A stretch of 42,849 nt of DNA from Zancudomyces culisetae (lineage: Eukaryota; Kickxellomycota; Harpellomycetes; Harpellales; Legeriomycetaceae), in assembly GCA_001969505.1 (NCBI GenBank), contig LSSK01000148.1, positions 1-42,849 of the forward strand, read 5' to 3'. The position numbers were made by a program, and so were the translations under genes. Within the stretch, counting starts at the first letter, position 1, and each line of letters opens with the position of its first letter. Below are positions 10,419 through 21,051 of this stretch, in pieces. The notes below the pieces were generated by a model. That model worked only from the letters and a program-made list of their open reading frames with translations, was not told the origin of the DNA and ran no database searches.

Positions 10419-11942
10419 TTAAAGCATAGTCATCAACTGACCATTATACCTTCTAACCTCGGTCAGAATCTCGTCCAGTATTTCATTACACTTTGTTAGT
10501 ACGTCTATCTTACTAATAAACGTCCTTCTCCTTATCACTATGTACTCTTTACCATGTATCATCATGATCTCTCCCATATTTCCTCCTAACAACGATTCCA
10601 TGATTCCGATTGTCTTTTTTTTCAGTTCTGTTGCTATGATTTTCATTTCGTCTAATTTACTCACTGATATTTCCAACAGGAGTGTCTCCTTTTTGTTACA
10701 TTTAATCACAGAGTTTACGTTATCATGAATAATTCTAATCTCATCCAACATTTCATCCGATGCTTGATTGTTTACCAAGAAAGCATTATTAACCAGGGCC
10801 TCTAAACGCTCCACTACTGTCATTGCCCTTTTTACCGAGTTCACGTTAGCATTTGCCTCCACCAAGTGTTTTATTCGTCTCAGGGTCTCCAGATACTCCA
10901 TAATCTATTTTAAATTCGTGTTAACAGTATGCAATTGAATTTTATTCTTTCTTGGCTATAATCTGTAAAAATCGGATGAACGGAAGAAAGCTTTACCTGG
11001 ACTATATCAAAAGTTGATCCAATTTTAAATTCTATTTCTGTTGGATCTGTGCTTTTTTGATCTTTGTCGAAAATGTATATCAACTATACATGTTTTAAGT
11101 GTATTTATTTGTCAGAAAAAAAATTAAGGTTCCTTGCTCTTCAGACCACTTTCCTTTCTTTCTTAAAATATCGCTACCATTACTACCACACAAAACTTAA
11201 TATCTTACCAAATTTTTCATCTGACAGCCGAAAAGATCAGCTGTGCCTCCACTTTTCTCGGGTACCTCATTTTCGTTAAGAGATCTTTGGAGTTTTTTTT
11301 TATAATTGAAAAATACAAATACACTCATATTAGGATCAACTGTAAAGGGAATATATATAAATTTTATTTAAATGGTAAAATGGCAAAGCAAAAAAAAAAC
11401 AATAGAATCTTACTCTTCTGGATTGAATATCATAGTACAGTTTTCGTTACTATCCACAATGTCAATACACTATTTAGATTAATCGTTCGTTCAGTAAAAT
11501 GGCACATGTTAAAGTGCTATTCAGACTTTTTTTTTTTTGCTCTAGGATGAACAATGTAGTTTTGCTTTACCTCTATAATTCGACTCTTTATCCACTCCAG
11601 GTTTTTGGCATACATCTCCCCAACAAGCCATTGGACCTCCTGAACCTAACATTATGCATTGAATTACAAGGTTAAAATGTATGGATAAGGACAAACTCCA
11701 AGTAAGGTATCTCAATCGTATTCGAATATCGTCTTTACACCAGTTATTCATACAAAGTCCTCCTAAAGATTCAAATAGGCATAATGCCGTTAATGGTGGA
11801 AATTCATGTTGGCTTACCTTGGAAAATTCTTCTTCCAGCATTTCTTTCGTATTTTTTTTTTTGTTGATAGTGTTTTTTTTTGTAAACTTCTCTTGGACAA
11901 TTTCAAGTTTATCGTATTTATTCAAGAGTAAAATAAAACATC
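10419..11942 (-). CDS. Unrecognised multi-exon coiled-coil protein (5' end uncertain)
   Basis: Proposed exons, in transcript order, are 11942-11818 (partial), 11645-11571, 11469-11414, 11284-11209, 11083-10997 and 10904-10419. All junctions use GT-AG and close in phase. The last exon is the safest part. It has 162 codons from IMEYLETLRRIKHLVEAN to the stop and is almost entirely helical with heptad-like Leu/Ile spacing. Upstream pieces include MLEEEFSKVQEVQWLVGEM and TDPTEIEFKIGSTFDIVQ. The order 'KE...F..VQEV', then a linker, then '(E/V)xF/YE(L/I)', then a helical tail vaguely recalls dynamitin (DCTN2), but I cannot confirm it and the expected N-terminus is missing. An alternative reads 11976-11571 as one exon, because that frame is also open. 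The first exon was not found. Confidence 0.5.
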
Positions 11943-11976
11943 CTAAAGCAGGGAAATAAAGCTCAAGTTCAGATAT

Positions 11977-12950
11977 ATGCACTTGGAATAAACCAATGTG
12001 TTGTATTTTTTAAGTGTTGGATGTCCTATTGGCTGCATTGCACCATTTCTTATTTTTGCAATTTGAAATTACCAAACTAGCCAATGGCATGTAAACAGGG
12101 GATTTGTAAGCCAATACAGTTAAAATCGATAAAATGGATACTATTTGATCAGCGCTACTAAAATGTTCGAGGAAACAGATTTAGCCTACCACTATGTGTC
12201 TGCTAATAAGCGTATCAAAATGCTATTGTAGCTACCTTTTGTTATTATGCGAGACTAGAAACTATTCAAAGTATTACTTTCCATTCATCATAACTGTTTG
12301 CTTTTCAAAAAAGAAAAAGTGAAAAACAGAACAAAATTATATTTTTGTCCAAGTTTGTTTGTATTCATATTTTTTGGAAACGGAAATAAGTGGGCTCAGC
12401 TTGGCAAAACATGGTTATAAACCCTGTAAATACCCAACAATCTTTGGAGGATACATCACAGAAAATTTGTATTAAAAAGCTGGGACAGTTGATTCTTTGG
12501 TAAGCTAAATGTTAAGATCTACCCTTGGTTCAACGTATTACAATGTAAGCAAACTTTACTCTGGAACATCAGTGAACATGTCACTTCCAACCACCTGTAG
12601 GTGTTGATTGACACATTATTTATTAATATAATACAATCCTCAGAGTAAGCTGACTCTGGTTGCAAAAAAAAAAAAGACATGGAGCCAAATACAATTCCCT
12701 TTTATTTCCTCAGATACCAACATATAAAGCAAATCGATCAGAGAATCAAGTAGACTTCTAATTGGTACATTTGTATATCTCACAAGTGGACTGTACCTAA
12801 TATATTATGTGTATTACATTGCTTCTCCTTTTCTTTGTTCACGACTATTGCTCTAAAAGAAAATGAATCATTATGATGATGTTTCTATTGTACTCATCAT
12901 AAAGATTTGCTGTGTTCAAAAATTACATATTCTGAGTCTAAATGGAAGGG
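11977..12950. other. ORF-poor region
   Basis: This AT-rich stretch of about 970 nt has no confident gene. It may hold the missing first exon of the coiled-coil gene on the minus strand. A short plus-strand frame opens with an ATG at 12411-12413 and reaches a GTAAGC donor near 12500, but it finds no acceptor that avoids a stop at the junction, so I do not call it. Confidence 0.4.
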
Positions 12951-13577
12951 TCACCTGGGTATCAATCCTAGTTCTCTGAGATTTATCTCTTCAGTGTTTT
13001 TATTCTTGCTTTCTTTTTCACATGTATGAAATGGATGTACCAAAAATGGTAGGATCGACACTCTCAAATATATTGTATTGCTTGAATTGACAGTCACAAA
13101 AACAGAATATCTAATTGTACTACAAATAGGTGATGTGGTATTGCTTCTAGGAAACAAAGTATGAATACCTTTGAAAGGTCGCACTACTCTTGACAGGCTC
13201 TTTGGGTTTGTTTTTATTAACAAAGATTTTATCACTATTTCTGGGAGATATCTCCAGAGATACAATCATCCCCTATTAAAAAAAATTTTTTTTTGTTTTT
13301 ATACGCCAAATAATTGGCAAGATGTTGGTTTGAAGTTCAGGCAGTTATTATAAGTATCTCCATATTGAAGCAACATAAATGATAAATTAATCATTACATT
13401 AGTCTGAGGGTTATTTTTACGTTTTAGCTTCTTGATTGCTTGCACAGAAACACATTCTGTAGTTACCCAAACCGACCGGATCATATCAGCTTTTATTGAA
13501 TAAGTAACATTCTTGCATTCTTCTTGTACCTTGCACCTAGAACTAGAGTTAAGCTCAAATGTGAACAAACCCTCCTT
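12951..13577 (-). pseudogene. Arrestin-like degenerate gene or gene fragment
   Basis: Minus-strand frames here encode arrestin-like beta-sandwich blocks in the right order. KEGLFTFELNSSSRCKVQEE and NVTYSIKADMIRSVWVTTE resemble the end of an arrestin N-domain. LNFKPTSCQLFG then MIVSLEISPRNSDKIF resemble the start of the C-domain. TTSPICSTIRYSVFVTV and TIYLRVSILPFLV resemble its closing strands. The blocks are not in one clean frame: a stop follows QLFGV, the SLEISPR block is in another frame, and the frame shifts again before NTTSPIC. They could be joined only by introns of about 32 and 22 nt, far below the 80-250 nt seen elsewhere here, and no start is visible upstream. I therefore favour a pseudogene; ultra-short introns or chance are alternatives. 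The arrestin resemblance is by eye. Confidence 0.35.
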
Positions 13578-15087
13578 TTATGCAGGCTGTTTCATTATTT
13601 TGTGCTATAGCTCAATTTCTGGTTCATTTTTTTTTGTTGCCCAAGCTAAAATATGACTGTTTGTATCCAAAATTGAGCAGCCCTATATTTAACGACGATC
13701 TTGCCACTTCGGGTACTCCCTTTTCCACCTATTTCCTATAGGTCATTAGTGGTTTGTTAAGATTTGAACACCTAATCATATTCATATCCTACCCACTCTT
13801 TGCTACATTCTTTATTTTTTTAGATAATCCCGTTCATTATGCTAAACCTCAGTTTTTTGGTCTCACAGAAATTAAAAAAATGGATTGGCAATATGATTGG
13901 CTTTAATTAATAGTTGTCGAGACATTTAAATGCCAATTCCAAATTAGGGAAAAGGTGGCCGGATACTCTCTTTTATGTTCCGCTGGTTCGTTGTTTTGTT
14001 ACTGTGTGTTATTGTTTGAATTTTTCCCTTCACTTTCCCCAAATTAATCGTAGACAAGTAAAATTCATATCTCTTTAACCGAAGAATTAGTAGATGCGAA
14101 ACTGGAGCTTATTATGATAACAAATCCCCTTGTTTGTAGTCTGGCAGTCACTTTTTTCTGCATTCTTTTTTCTGCATTGAATCCTTTCGCATTTTTTTGC
14201 ATATTTTCACATATTTAATCATATACATATATATTTAGAAAAGAATCAGTTGAAGTTGCTGGAAAATCAGTCCCTAGAATGTGATTATTTATAACCAATA
14301 AGCCCTCCATCAAGCATCAAACATCAAGCACCAGGAGGTAAGCCACCTTTTCTTTCTACATTCGTAAAACACCATAGTACAACCTTCACACAAACAAAAA
14401 TCGCATCAAATATCATTCGACGCCTAAATATAGCCTTATTAAATATATATATTTTTTAATTTTGCGTAAACATGGGTTATGGTTGACGTTTTGTGAGCTT
14501 TTAAAAACGTATAGATTTTTAATTTTGCAACGTTCAGTACACAAGTCTGTATACACAAATCGTTACTCTATCATAATTTTGGCGAATTATTATATTTGAA
14601 ATCCAAGCTTTTTATTATTATTCAAACCATTAAAAAGTCTGGCTTTTTTTAATTTTTATATCTAAATATTAGCGATAAAATAACCTAAATATAACTATAG
14701 TTTTGTAATGGCTGGTAATCTCCATTTAATGAATTTTTTTTTTTACTTTTGCCTTTGCCTTTGCTCAGTTCCAATTAATTTCATCTTCGTTTCTGCGCCA
14801 TTTGGTCTCATTTATTAAGCCTCGAACACCAATATTTGTTGCTTAATGCAAATACATGCACATCCAATTGATTATGGAATAACAGGCAATTTTTTGTTTT
14901 TTTTTTGCTGTTGTATATTTCCCTAGAGAAACTAAAAGTATTTAAATATCACTTTCCCATTTATAGACCTTGAAACTAAAAAGGTCATTTGGAACTATTC
15001 TGTTTTTGTATTTATAATTTATATTTAGATCCCCGTTTTTTCAATTGTAAGGGTACCAAACCTGTAAGTAAATATTAAACTTGAAAA
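13578..15087. other. Non-coding region upstream of microprotein ORF A
   Basis: I see no ORF, tRNA or repeat of note across these 1.5 kb. A stretch near 14290-14345 (CAAGCATCAAACATCAAGC followed by CAGGAGGTAAGCC) looks like a leader exon ending in a 5' splice site. A plausible acceptor (ATATTTAG) lies just before 15030. A spliced 5' leader for the 15.1-kb ORF is possible but unproven. Confidence 0.3.
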
Positions 15088-15219
15088 ATGATGAAACTAA
15101 TGTATGATCCAGAAGGCATGAAGAACAATAATATCGAACAGGAGCAAGATTATCCGGTAGTTAGAAAGCCGATGTCAACACCAGATGACTATGTATATGG
15201 CCCCTCCGGTCACCCATAA
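15088..15219 (+). CDS. Microprotein ORF A (43 aa), paralogue of 34040-34159
   Basis: This is a short ATG-to-TAA frame encoding 43 residues, hydrophilic, with no signal peptide, membrane segment or cysteine. It would be ignored alone, but residues 20-34 (QDYPVVRKPMSTPDD) match the ORF at 34040-34159 (RDYPVIKKPTSIPED). The replacements are conservative (V/I, R/K, D/E), and both frames share a similar length, an N-terminal Met-rich start and an acidic residue just before the DYPV motif. Protein-level similarity with diverged DNA suggests selection on the peptide. It could be a stand-alone microprotein or the terminal exon of a spliced gene. The C-terminus (GPSGHP) is not a CaaX box, so this is not an obvious pheromone precursor. 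Function is unknown. Confidence 0.55.
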   Translation: MMKLMYDPEGMKNNNIEQEQDYPVVRKPMSTPDDYVYGPSGHP

Positions 15220-18155
15220 CAGAAAAATTTGATGTGCGGAACCCTCTGTCACTTTGACTGATACCGAGTATGGATCTGAAGTTGTTTAAGCTCTATTTCA
15301 TTGAAAGGGTTTCTAGCTACCGACAAAGATCGGGTGTAGGTATGGTAAAATGAATAGATAGGATAGATAGGATAGATACACAAGTTGTATAAGCAGCGAT
15401 AGAATACAGAAACAGTTTTTTTTTAAAGAAAGAGTAGACCACTAAATTCTATAGAAAATGAATTCCGTTGTAGAAGTCGGTGATTATACACAACACATAT
15501 TACGATATTTTTATTTGATTATTTTAAACAGTATACTTGCCGGTGTTGATACTCATCCTGTATGTTTCAGAAGTAAGAGTGCCATGGCTACCTTAGAAGT
15601 GATGATTTGTGATCCACTTGCAAAAATAAAATAAAATAACGGATAAAACGAACAGGACATATATGAGATATCAATATTGGCAAAAGATAGTTAAGCCTTT
15701 TGATTCAGATTACTCCCATTTATAGTGCATTAATATCTTGAATACGACTGGTTTATTTCTTACTAATAAAAGTTAGCTATTGTATTAACCCAACATGCTT
15801 TTACCTATGTATGCTTAATCAAACCATTAGCTGAAACTGCCTATAGCCATTTCATGTATATAAAAAAAAAGAATGGCAGAATAAAGTGCACAGATAATAG
15901 TACTAGTTATGGTTTCAGCTCATGCTTGTGTGAGTGTTGCACCCCCAAACCTTCATGATGGTCTTTTATCTTTATTTTTGTTTTTGTTTTTATTTTTACA
16001 AAAAACGAGAACCTATGAAACTATATCATTTCCGTTTTTGAGTAAAGTCAGCTCATTCCCACTTCTCCATGGTATTTTAACAAATAGACTTGTAATAATG
16101 CAAATAAAGTGGGGGGGAAAGGAGAGGAGAAAAAGTTACCAACAGGAAATGCTGGTATATAGATGAAAGTGTTAATCTTGTGGAAGAGCCTACCAGTTTT
16201 AGCGTTTTATAAATCCTGGTAATTAACTTATATTTACCAATTTTACCACTTCTACCCAACAATAATTGTCAGTATTTATTATTTTAGTAATTACTCATTT
16301 GTGTAAACATCAAGAAATAAAAGTAGCCTAAAAATGACCTCCGAAAATTTCCTATTCCGTAATTGTGCAATGATTTTGAGCTAGAGATAAAGTTGACCTC
16401 CTCTTTATATGTGAACCGCTTAATTCTTGGTTATACGTAATTTAACCTTAATTTAGCTACAGGGTATTAGCAAATCAAGCCAGAGTGTTGTAAAACGTTG
16501 ATATCATATTCCCATTTTTGGCTTGTTAATAATCTGCGGCAAATATAATAGTATCATTTGATTTGAATTACGTTTATTTATAATACGGTGATTCTGATTA
16601 TCTTTGCTCATACAAAACTCGGTTAGCTTATTTATTGTTGTATTATATGCATTTTATAAACCATGCAAAATGTAACAGTTTGAATTCTAACTTACGAAGC
16701 AACCATTTATTTCATTTGTTACTTAAAGTTTTATCAAAAAAGAAAAAGAAAAAGCACTACATAAAACTAAAAAGTAGGATGAATTATCTTTTGGGTTAAT
16801 TGGCCGACGTTGGTATTACACACTTTTTTTGGTTTACACAAGTCAAAGTCACGTACTTTTTCGAAAACAAAGCAAGAAATATCAACAACAACAACCGATT
16901 TACTTGGCCCAGTGTTTTATTTTTCCAACTTTCACCCTCCACAATCCTCTACAAATTCATCTCTGTTATCTTTTGAGTTTTTCCTGGAACTTTCCTTATA
17001 TTTAAAGGCCAAACCAATTTTAATAGTGTGTAATTTAGTGCACAGCCATGGAAAAGGTGAATGGACAGAGTTATGAATGATAAATAACTAAAACCCAGCA
17101 AGCTAGTATCGACATAGAATATACAGTACAATGGTTTTTTTTAAAAAAAAATAGTGCATGAGTTTGGATGCAAGCCACATTTTATCTATAGACGAATTAA
17201 ACGTACAGATAATATCGAGCCAAATAAAAGCGTCAGTAATGTTTGGCTAGGCAACTCGGGAATTTCGATGCTCAGCATTTTTGCACATATACACGTATAG
17301 GCAAATGCTTGGGGGCAGGTAAATAAAGCTGCTTTTAATTTCGTACATTTTGTATTTATGGTTTTTTTGGATTGTACGCAGAAAAAAAAAAGGGAGCTAA
17401 AAAAAAGTCTCAAAAACAACGTCATTAGAGCTGTTACTCTACACACGAAACTCATATTTGTACATCTACACTGTTCATTTCTTTTTCTAGTTGAGTATCC
17501 AAGAAGGAGGGTGTGTGCGTGTAAAGTTAGGAGAGTCTGCTTTGTGAGTGACATCACAACAGTGCTTACGAAAAAGTGCTTTTTTCCCGTTTCCTCCCCC
17601 TTTTTTTTCCAAAACTGGTGGGAGAATAACATCTCTGTATCCTTTTTTTTTCTGCTGGCTGTGTGAACTAGTATTTACCAACCAACCCTCCCCTCTTCCC
17701 ACCACTCTGAGTTGTTTTTGTAAAGCGTTATTGATAATTAAGTCGATTCGTTATACAAATATTTCTCAAATGAAAAACAAAAACCCTATTAACGTGTATT
17801 TTTGAAAAGATGAAGTGCGCAATTTAATTGGAAAATAAATTTATAGAGGTGGTGTGAGATTGCAGGCTCATTAGGTATCAAGCATAGTGTATATTGCCTG
17901 TATTGTTTACTTGGAACCACTGAGGTTAATGTACAAATTATAACATGAGTGTGACTTTTAAAATGTGCATATTAAGTAAGGCAAAAGGAAATGAAGAGAT
18001 AGACTATGTTAATACAAAGATACCCCGAAATATGGATAAATACCTTGTCATCAACTATCTTTTGGCTTCAGTTCAATAAGCGTATAAGCTTTTTTCTTTT
18101 AAATTTTTTATAATCTTTTTTGAGGTAAAATCAGCGCAACAAAGTTCAAAGTCAG
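15220..18155. other. Large non-coding region
   Basis: Almost 3 kb downstream of microprotein ORF A without a supported gene. It contains a GATAGGATA-type short tandem repeat near 15355-15377, a (TTTTTG)-like run near 15970-15998 and many A/T homopolymers. Overlapping opposite-strand frames around 17186-17805 are low in conserved character and look like chance ORFs. Confidence 0.4.
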
Positions 18156-18338
18156 ATGGTAGAAATAAAGAGGAGCCAGCAAATAGAAACACTAAGATTA
18201 GTTATTTATTTGCGTACATTTCAACAACAATATTTATATGTAAAGACTTGCAAGCTAGAAGATTTGTGTTTTGCACCAATTGGTGGCCAAACAGATAAAA
18301 TTATTAGAACACTAATTGATTTAAAAATGCCTAGTTAA
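18156..18338 (+). CDS. Small hypothetical ORF or terminal exon (60 aa)
   Basis: This is a 60-codon frame whose ATG immediately follows an AG (AAGTCAG), so it could be a stand-alone ORF or a terminal exon. The translation is protein-like (VIYLRTFQQQYLYV, then FAPIGGQTDKIIRTLIDL) with balanced composition and no low complexity. I do not recognise it. It lies about 200 nt upstream of SEC6 on the same strand, so a SEC6 leader uORF is another explanation. The evidence is weak. Confidence 0.25.
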   Translation: MVEIKRSQQIETLRLVIYLRTFQQQYLYVKTCKLEDLCFAPIGGQTDKIIRTLIDLKMPS

Positions 18339-18533
18339 TATATCCTAGTTTGTTTCCTAAATACGTGAAAGATTGGTATTTTGTCTAATGTACAATATTG
18401 TAATACTAAACCAAGCAAACAGCTAGGAATAACTCAGAATAGAACCAACAACGCAAAGGTCAACAGAAACCTCGAGATAAGGCTGTAATTGTAACTTTTA
18501 AATAAATCAATCGAGAAAAAAAAAAGGAAAAAA

Positions 18534-20927
18534 ATGTATTCGGAGGGAGGAGGAGAAAATGCAGAAATACGAAAATATGCAATACAAAGGTTGGCAAAAC
18601 TGTTCAAACATCAAGATGATCTAAAGTACAAATTAGATACACTGAAGAATAAGCTGACACAAGAAAAGTTGCTAATCGATGCACAGCTGAGTGCGGATGT
18701 GCAGCGACAATTTGATGATGTACAGGAAGGACTAGAATTGCTCTCAGCAACAGGAGATCAAATAAAGCTTGTGAGAACAGAAATGAAAGAGGTTGATGCA
18801 CTTTGTTTTGATGCACAGAGTTTTTTGTCAAATTACGACCGAATCAAAAAAATCTCAATAGTGCATAAAAATTTTGAACAAGCAGAGGCCTTTTATGTAA
18901 AGTTTAAAAACTTTAATGAGCGGTGTTTAGGAGTTGGCGAGATGTTACGAGAAGCCAACATTAATATGGAAAAGTATGATTATAATTTGTTGAAGATGCA
19001 CTACCAGATTTATCAGCTCGAGGATTTTAGAGAACAAGCTGTTACTTTGACTGTAGATTGCGATGAGGATGTAAGAGAGACGTTGACAGATGTGTTTTTG
19101 GATTTTGATAATATTAGGGTGGCATTTGAACACTTTTTTTGGGAGGTGGCACGCAAATTGTACGAGCTAGGCTCGAATGGTCAACAGGCACTTATAATTC
19201 AGTTACTAAAAGTGATTGAGATGGAGGAGCGGGCAGATCTGCAAAGCAAAAAAGAGCAGGAGAAAATAAAGGAAAACAACAAGAAGATGGGGACGAATAG
19301 AGTGTATGGTACAGCAGGATTGGGAGGGTTTGGGGGTGGAGGAGGAATGACGCGAGTCAATGGGAGACCCGAGCGCAAAATCAAGGGATATAAAGAGAAG
19401 TTTCTTGGAATAATAGGCGATATTGTCAAGGGAAGAATAGAGGAGTTTTTCCAGGAAGTGGCAAACGAAGAAGAGGAAGTAGTGAACTCGACAGGACTAG
19501 TGATAGATGACCTAATGTTTGTGACAGAAAGCATAGCACCATGTTTTCCGGCACACTACGATATTTTTAACATGTTTGTAATGAAATACCACAGCGCAAT
19601 AATTGGCGAGGCGAACACAATGGCAGAGGGCAGCCATATAGAGGGACGGACGATTTTGCAACTGCTGCGATGGGCGAGAGAATACCATTCGATGATGAGG
19701 AAGGAACTTGGAGTCAGCAAGGAGATACTGGTTCCGATGTTGTTGGGCGACCGCGAAGAGGACCTGGTGGCACAGTACTTGGGTTTAGTTGTGGGAAAGG
19801 TGCATGAATGGGTAATGAACCTGATGCGTACTGAGACAAAGGAGTTTTTGGAGCGATCCAAGCCACCAGAGACAGGCGAAGGAGGCGGGCAGTATGTGAT
19901 GCAAGGTAGTGTGATTATGTTTGAAATTATCAACCAGCAAATTGACTTGGCAGTTGAATCTAACCGCGGCAAGCTGCTGGTCGACTTGGTTGTTGAGTGC
20001 AACAAAATATTCAAGGCAACCAATACTCAATGGTTGGAGATTATCAGTGCTGAAACCACAAAGCAGATAGATCGACCTGACGAAGCAGCTGAAGGCCTGG
20101 TGGACTATCTGATGGCCCTAGCGAATGACCAGTTGCGGTGTGTTGAGTTTGCTGAAGCTATTCTGACACGACTATGCGAACAGTTGAGCCGTAGCTACCA
20201 GGAACGGTTGTCGACCGAGCTGGGGTTGGCTATGGAGGGGTTTATGGAGGTGGCGCAGCGGGCGATTGTGTCGCTGGCCGAAATTGTGTTTAGTGATCTC
20301 AAACCCATTTTTACAGCGCAGTTTTCCAATGAATGGTACGGCGAAGATTTGTTGCAACCAGTGATTGAAACTTTGCGAGATTATTGTAACGATTTCGGCG
20401 CACATCTACATGAGTTTTTATACAGCCGGATTATGGCTGAGTTGTTGGAAAAATACGTTGCTAACTATATCGATTCTATTCACCATAAATCAGTGCGGTT
20501 TAAGAAGGGCAAGTGTGTAAACAAGATCAATAACGAAATCGAGACTATGACAAGTTTCTTTGCCGAATACATGTTGCCTGCGGATAGCAGCGAGGATGCC
20601 GAACAGCAGCAGCAGCGCAAGCTGGAATCAAAAGAACTGGTTAATAAATCGATGCTTGCCTTGACCATGCTGGTATCCATTATCGATGCCACACCTACCA
20701 TGATCTTTCTTGAATACTTTTCAATGCTCAAAACTTTCCCCGATGTTCCATTAATTCTGATAGAAGACATTCTCACTAAACGTGACGATATGGAACGCAG
20801 CCAGATCAAGTCAATTATGGAAAACCTCAAGGCAAAAACCAGTGCTGAAAGCAATACTGCCATGGCCAGAAGTGCCGCAAATGCTAATACGGTCTTTTCA
20901 AAACTGATTCACTACAACTTGGCTTAG
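18534..20927 (+). CDS. SEC6: Exocyst complex subunit SEC6/EXOC3
   Basis: This is an intronless 797-residue gene. It encodes the exocyst subunit Sec6, which tethers secretory vesicles to the plasma membrane and contacts SNARE regulators; yeast Sec6 has 805 residues and human EXOC3 about 745. The N-terminal 110 residues are a helical coiled coil with the Sec6-type LAKLFKHQDDLKYKLDTLK start. Diagnostic blocks are YKEKFLGIIGDIVKGRIEEF near 285 and VIDDLMFVTESIAPCFPAHY near 323, both conserved with animal EXOC3. The helical-rod C-terminus continues to IHYNLA. A Gly-rich insertion (GLGGFGGGGG, about residues 260-270) and a short Gln run (EQQQQRK, near 690) are lineage-specific low complexity. The ATG follows a purine-rich leader. 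The gene converges on RFC1, with 124 nt between stops. Confidence 0.95.
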   Translation: MYSEGGGENAEIRKYAIQRLAKLFKHQDDLKYKLDTLKNKLTQEKLLIDAQLSADVQRQFDDVQEGLELLSATGDQIKLVRTEMKEVDALCFDAQSFLSNYDRIKKISIVHKNFEQAEAFYVKFKNFNERCLGVGEMLREANINMEKYDYNLLKMHYQIYQLEDFREQAVTLTVDCDEDVRETLTDVFLDFDNIRVAFEHFFWEVARKLYELGSNGQQALIIQLLKVIEMEERADLQSKKEQEKIKENNKKMGTNRVYGTAGLGGFGGGGGMTRVNGRPERKIKGYKEKFLGIIGDIVKGRIEEFFQEVANEEEEVVNSTGLVIDDLMFVTESIAPCFPAHYDIFNMFVMKYHSAIIGEANTMAEGSHIEGRTILQLLRWAREYHSMMRKELGVSKEILVPMLLGDREEDLVAQYLGLVVGKVHEWVMNLMRTETKEFLERSKPPETGEGGGQYVMQGSVIMFEIINQQIDLAVESNRGKLLVDLVVECNKIFKATNTQWLEIISAETTKQIDRPDEAAEGLVDYLMALANDQLRCVEFAEAILTRLCEQLSRSYQERLSTELGLAMEGFMEVAQRAIVSLAEIVFSDLKPIFTAQFSNEWYGEDLLQPVIETLRDYCNDFGAHLHEFLYSRIMAELLEKYVANYIDSIHHKSVRFKKGKCVNKINNEIETMTSFFAEYMLPADSSEDAEQQQQRKLESKELVNKSMLALTMLVSIIDATPTMIFLEYFSMLKTFPDVPLILIEDILTKRDDMERSQIKSIMENLKAKTSAESNTAMARSAANANTVFSKLIHYNLA

Positions 20928-21051
20928 CTTTATGATATTACACTCTTCATTATTATTTTCGTTTTTCTTGCTTATTGAACTATTTTATTTATTTAATCTC
21001 TCGAGTACTTTTAAAAGGAAAAAAAAAAAAAAGACGATTAATTAATTTAGT
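20928..21051. other. Convergent 3' spacer between SEC6 and RFC1
   Basis: This 124-nt A/T-rich spacer must contain both polyadenylation regions. It includes a 13-nt A run near 21020 on the plus strand. Overlapping 3' UTRs are likely. Confidence 0.5.

Noticed and set aside
12411-12500. Plus-strand ATG exon with a GTAAGC donor
   Set aside because: The downstream acceptors I tried produce a stop at the junction, and nothing else supports a gene.
17186-17805. Several overlapping 70-148 codon frames on both strands
   Set aside because: They overlap each other, depend on homopolymer runs and show no conserved motif.
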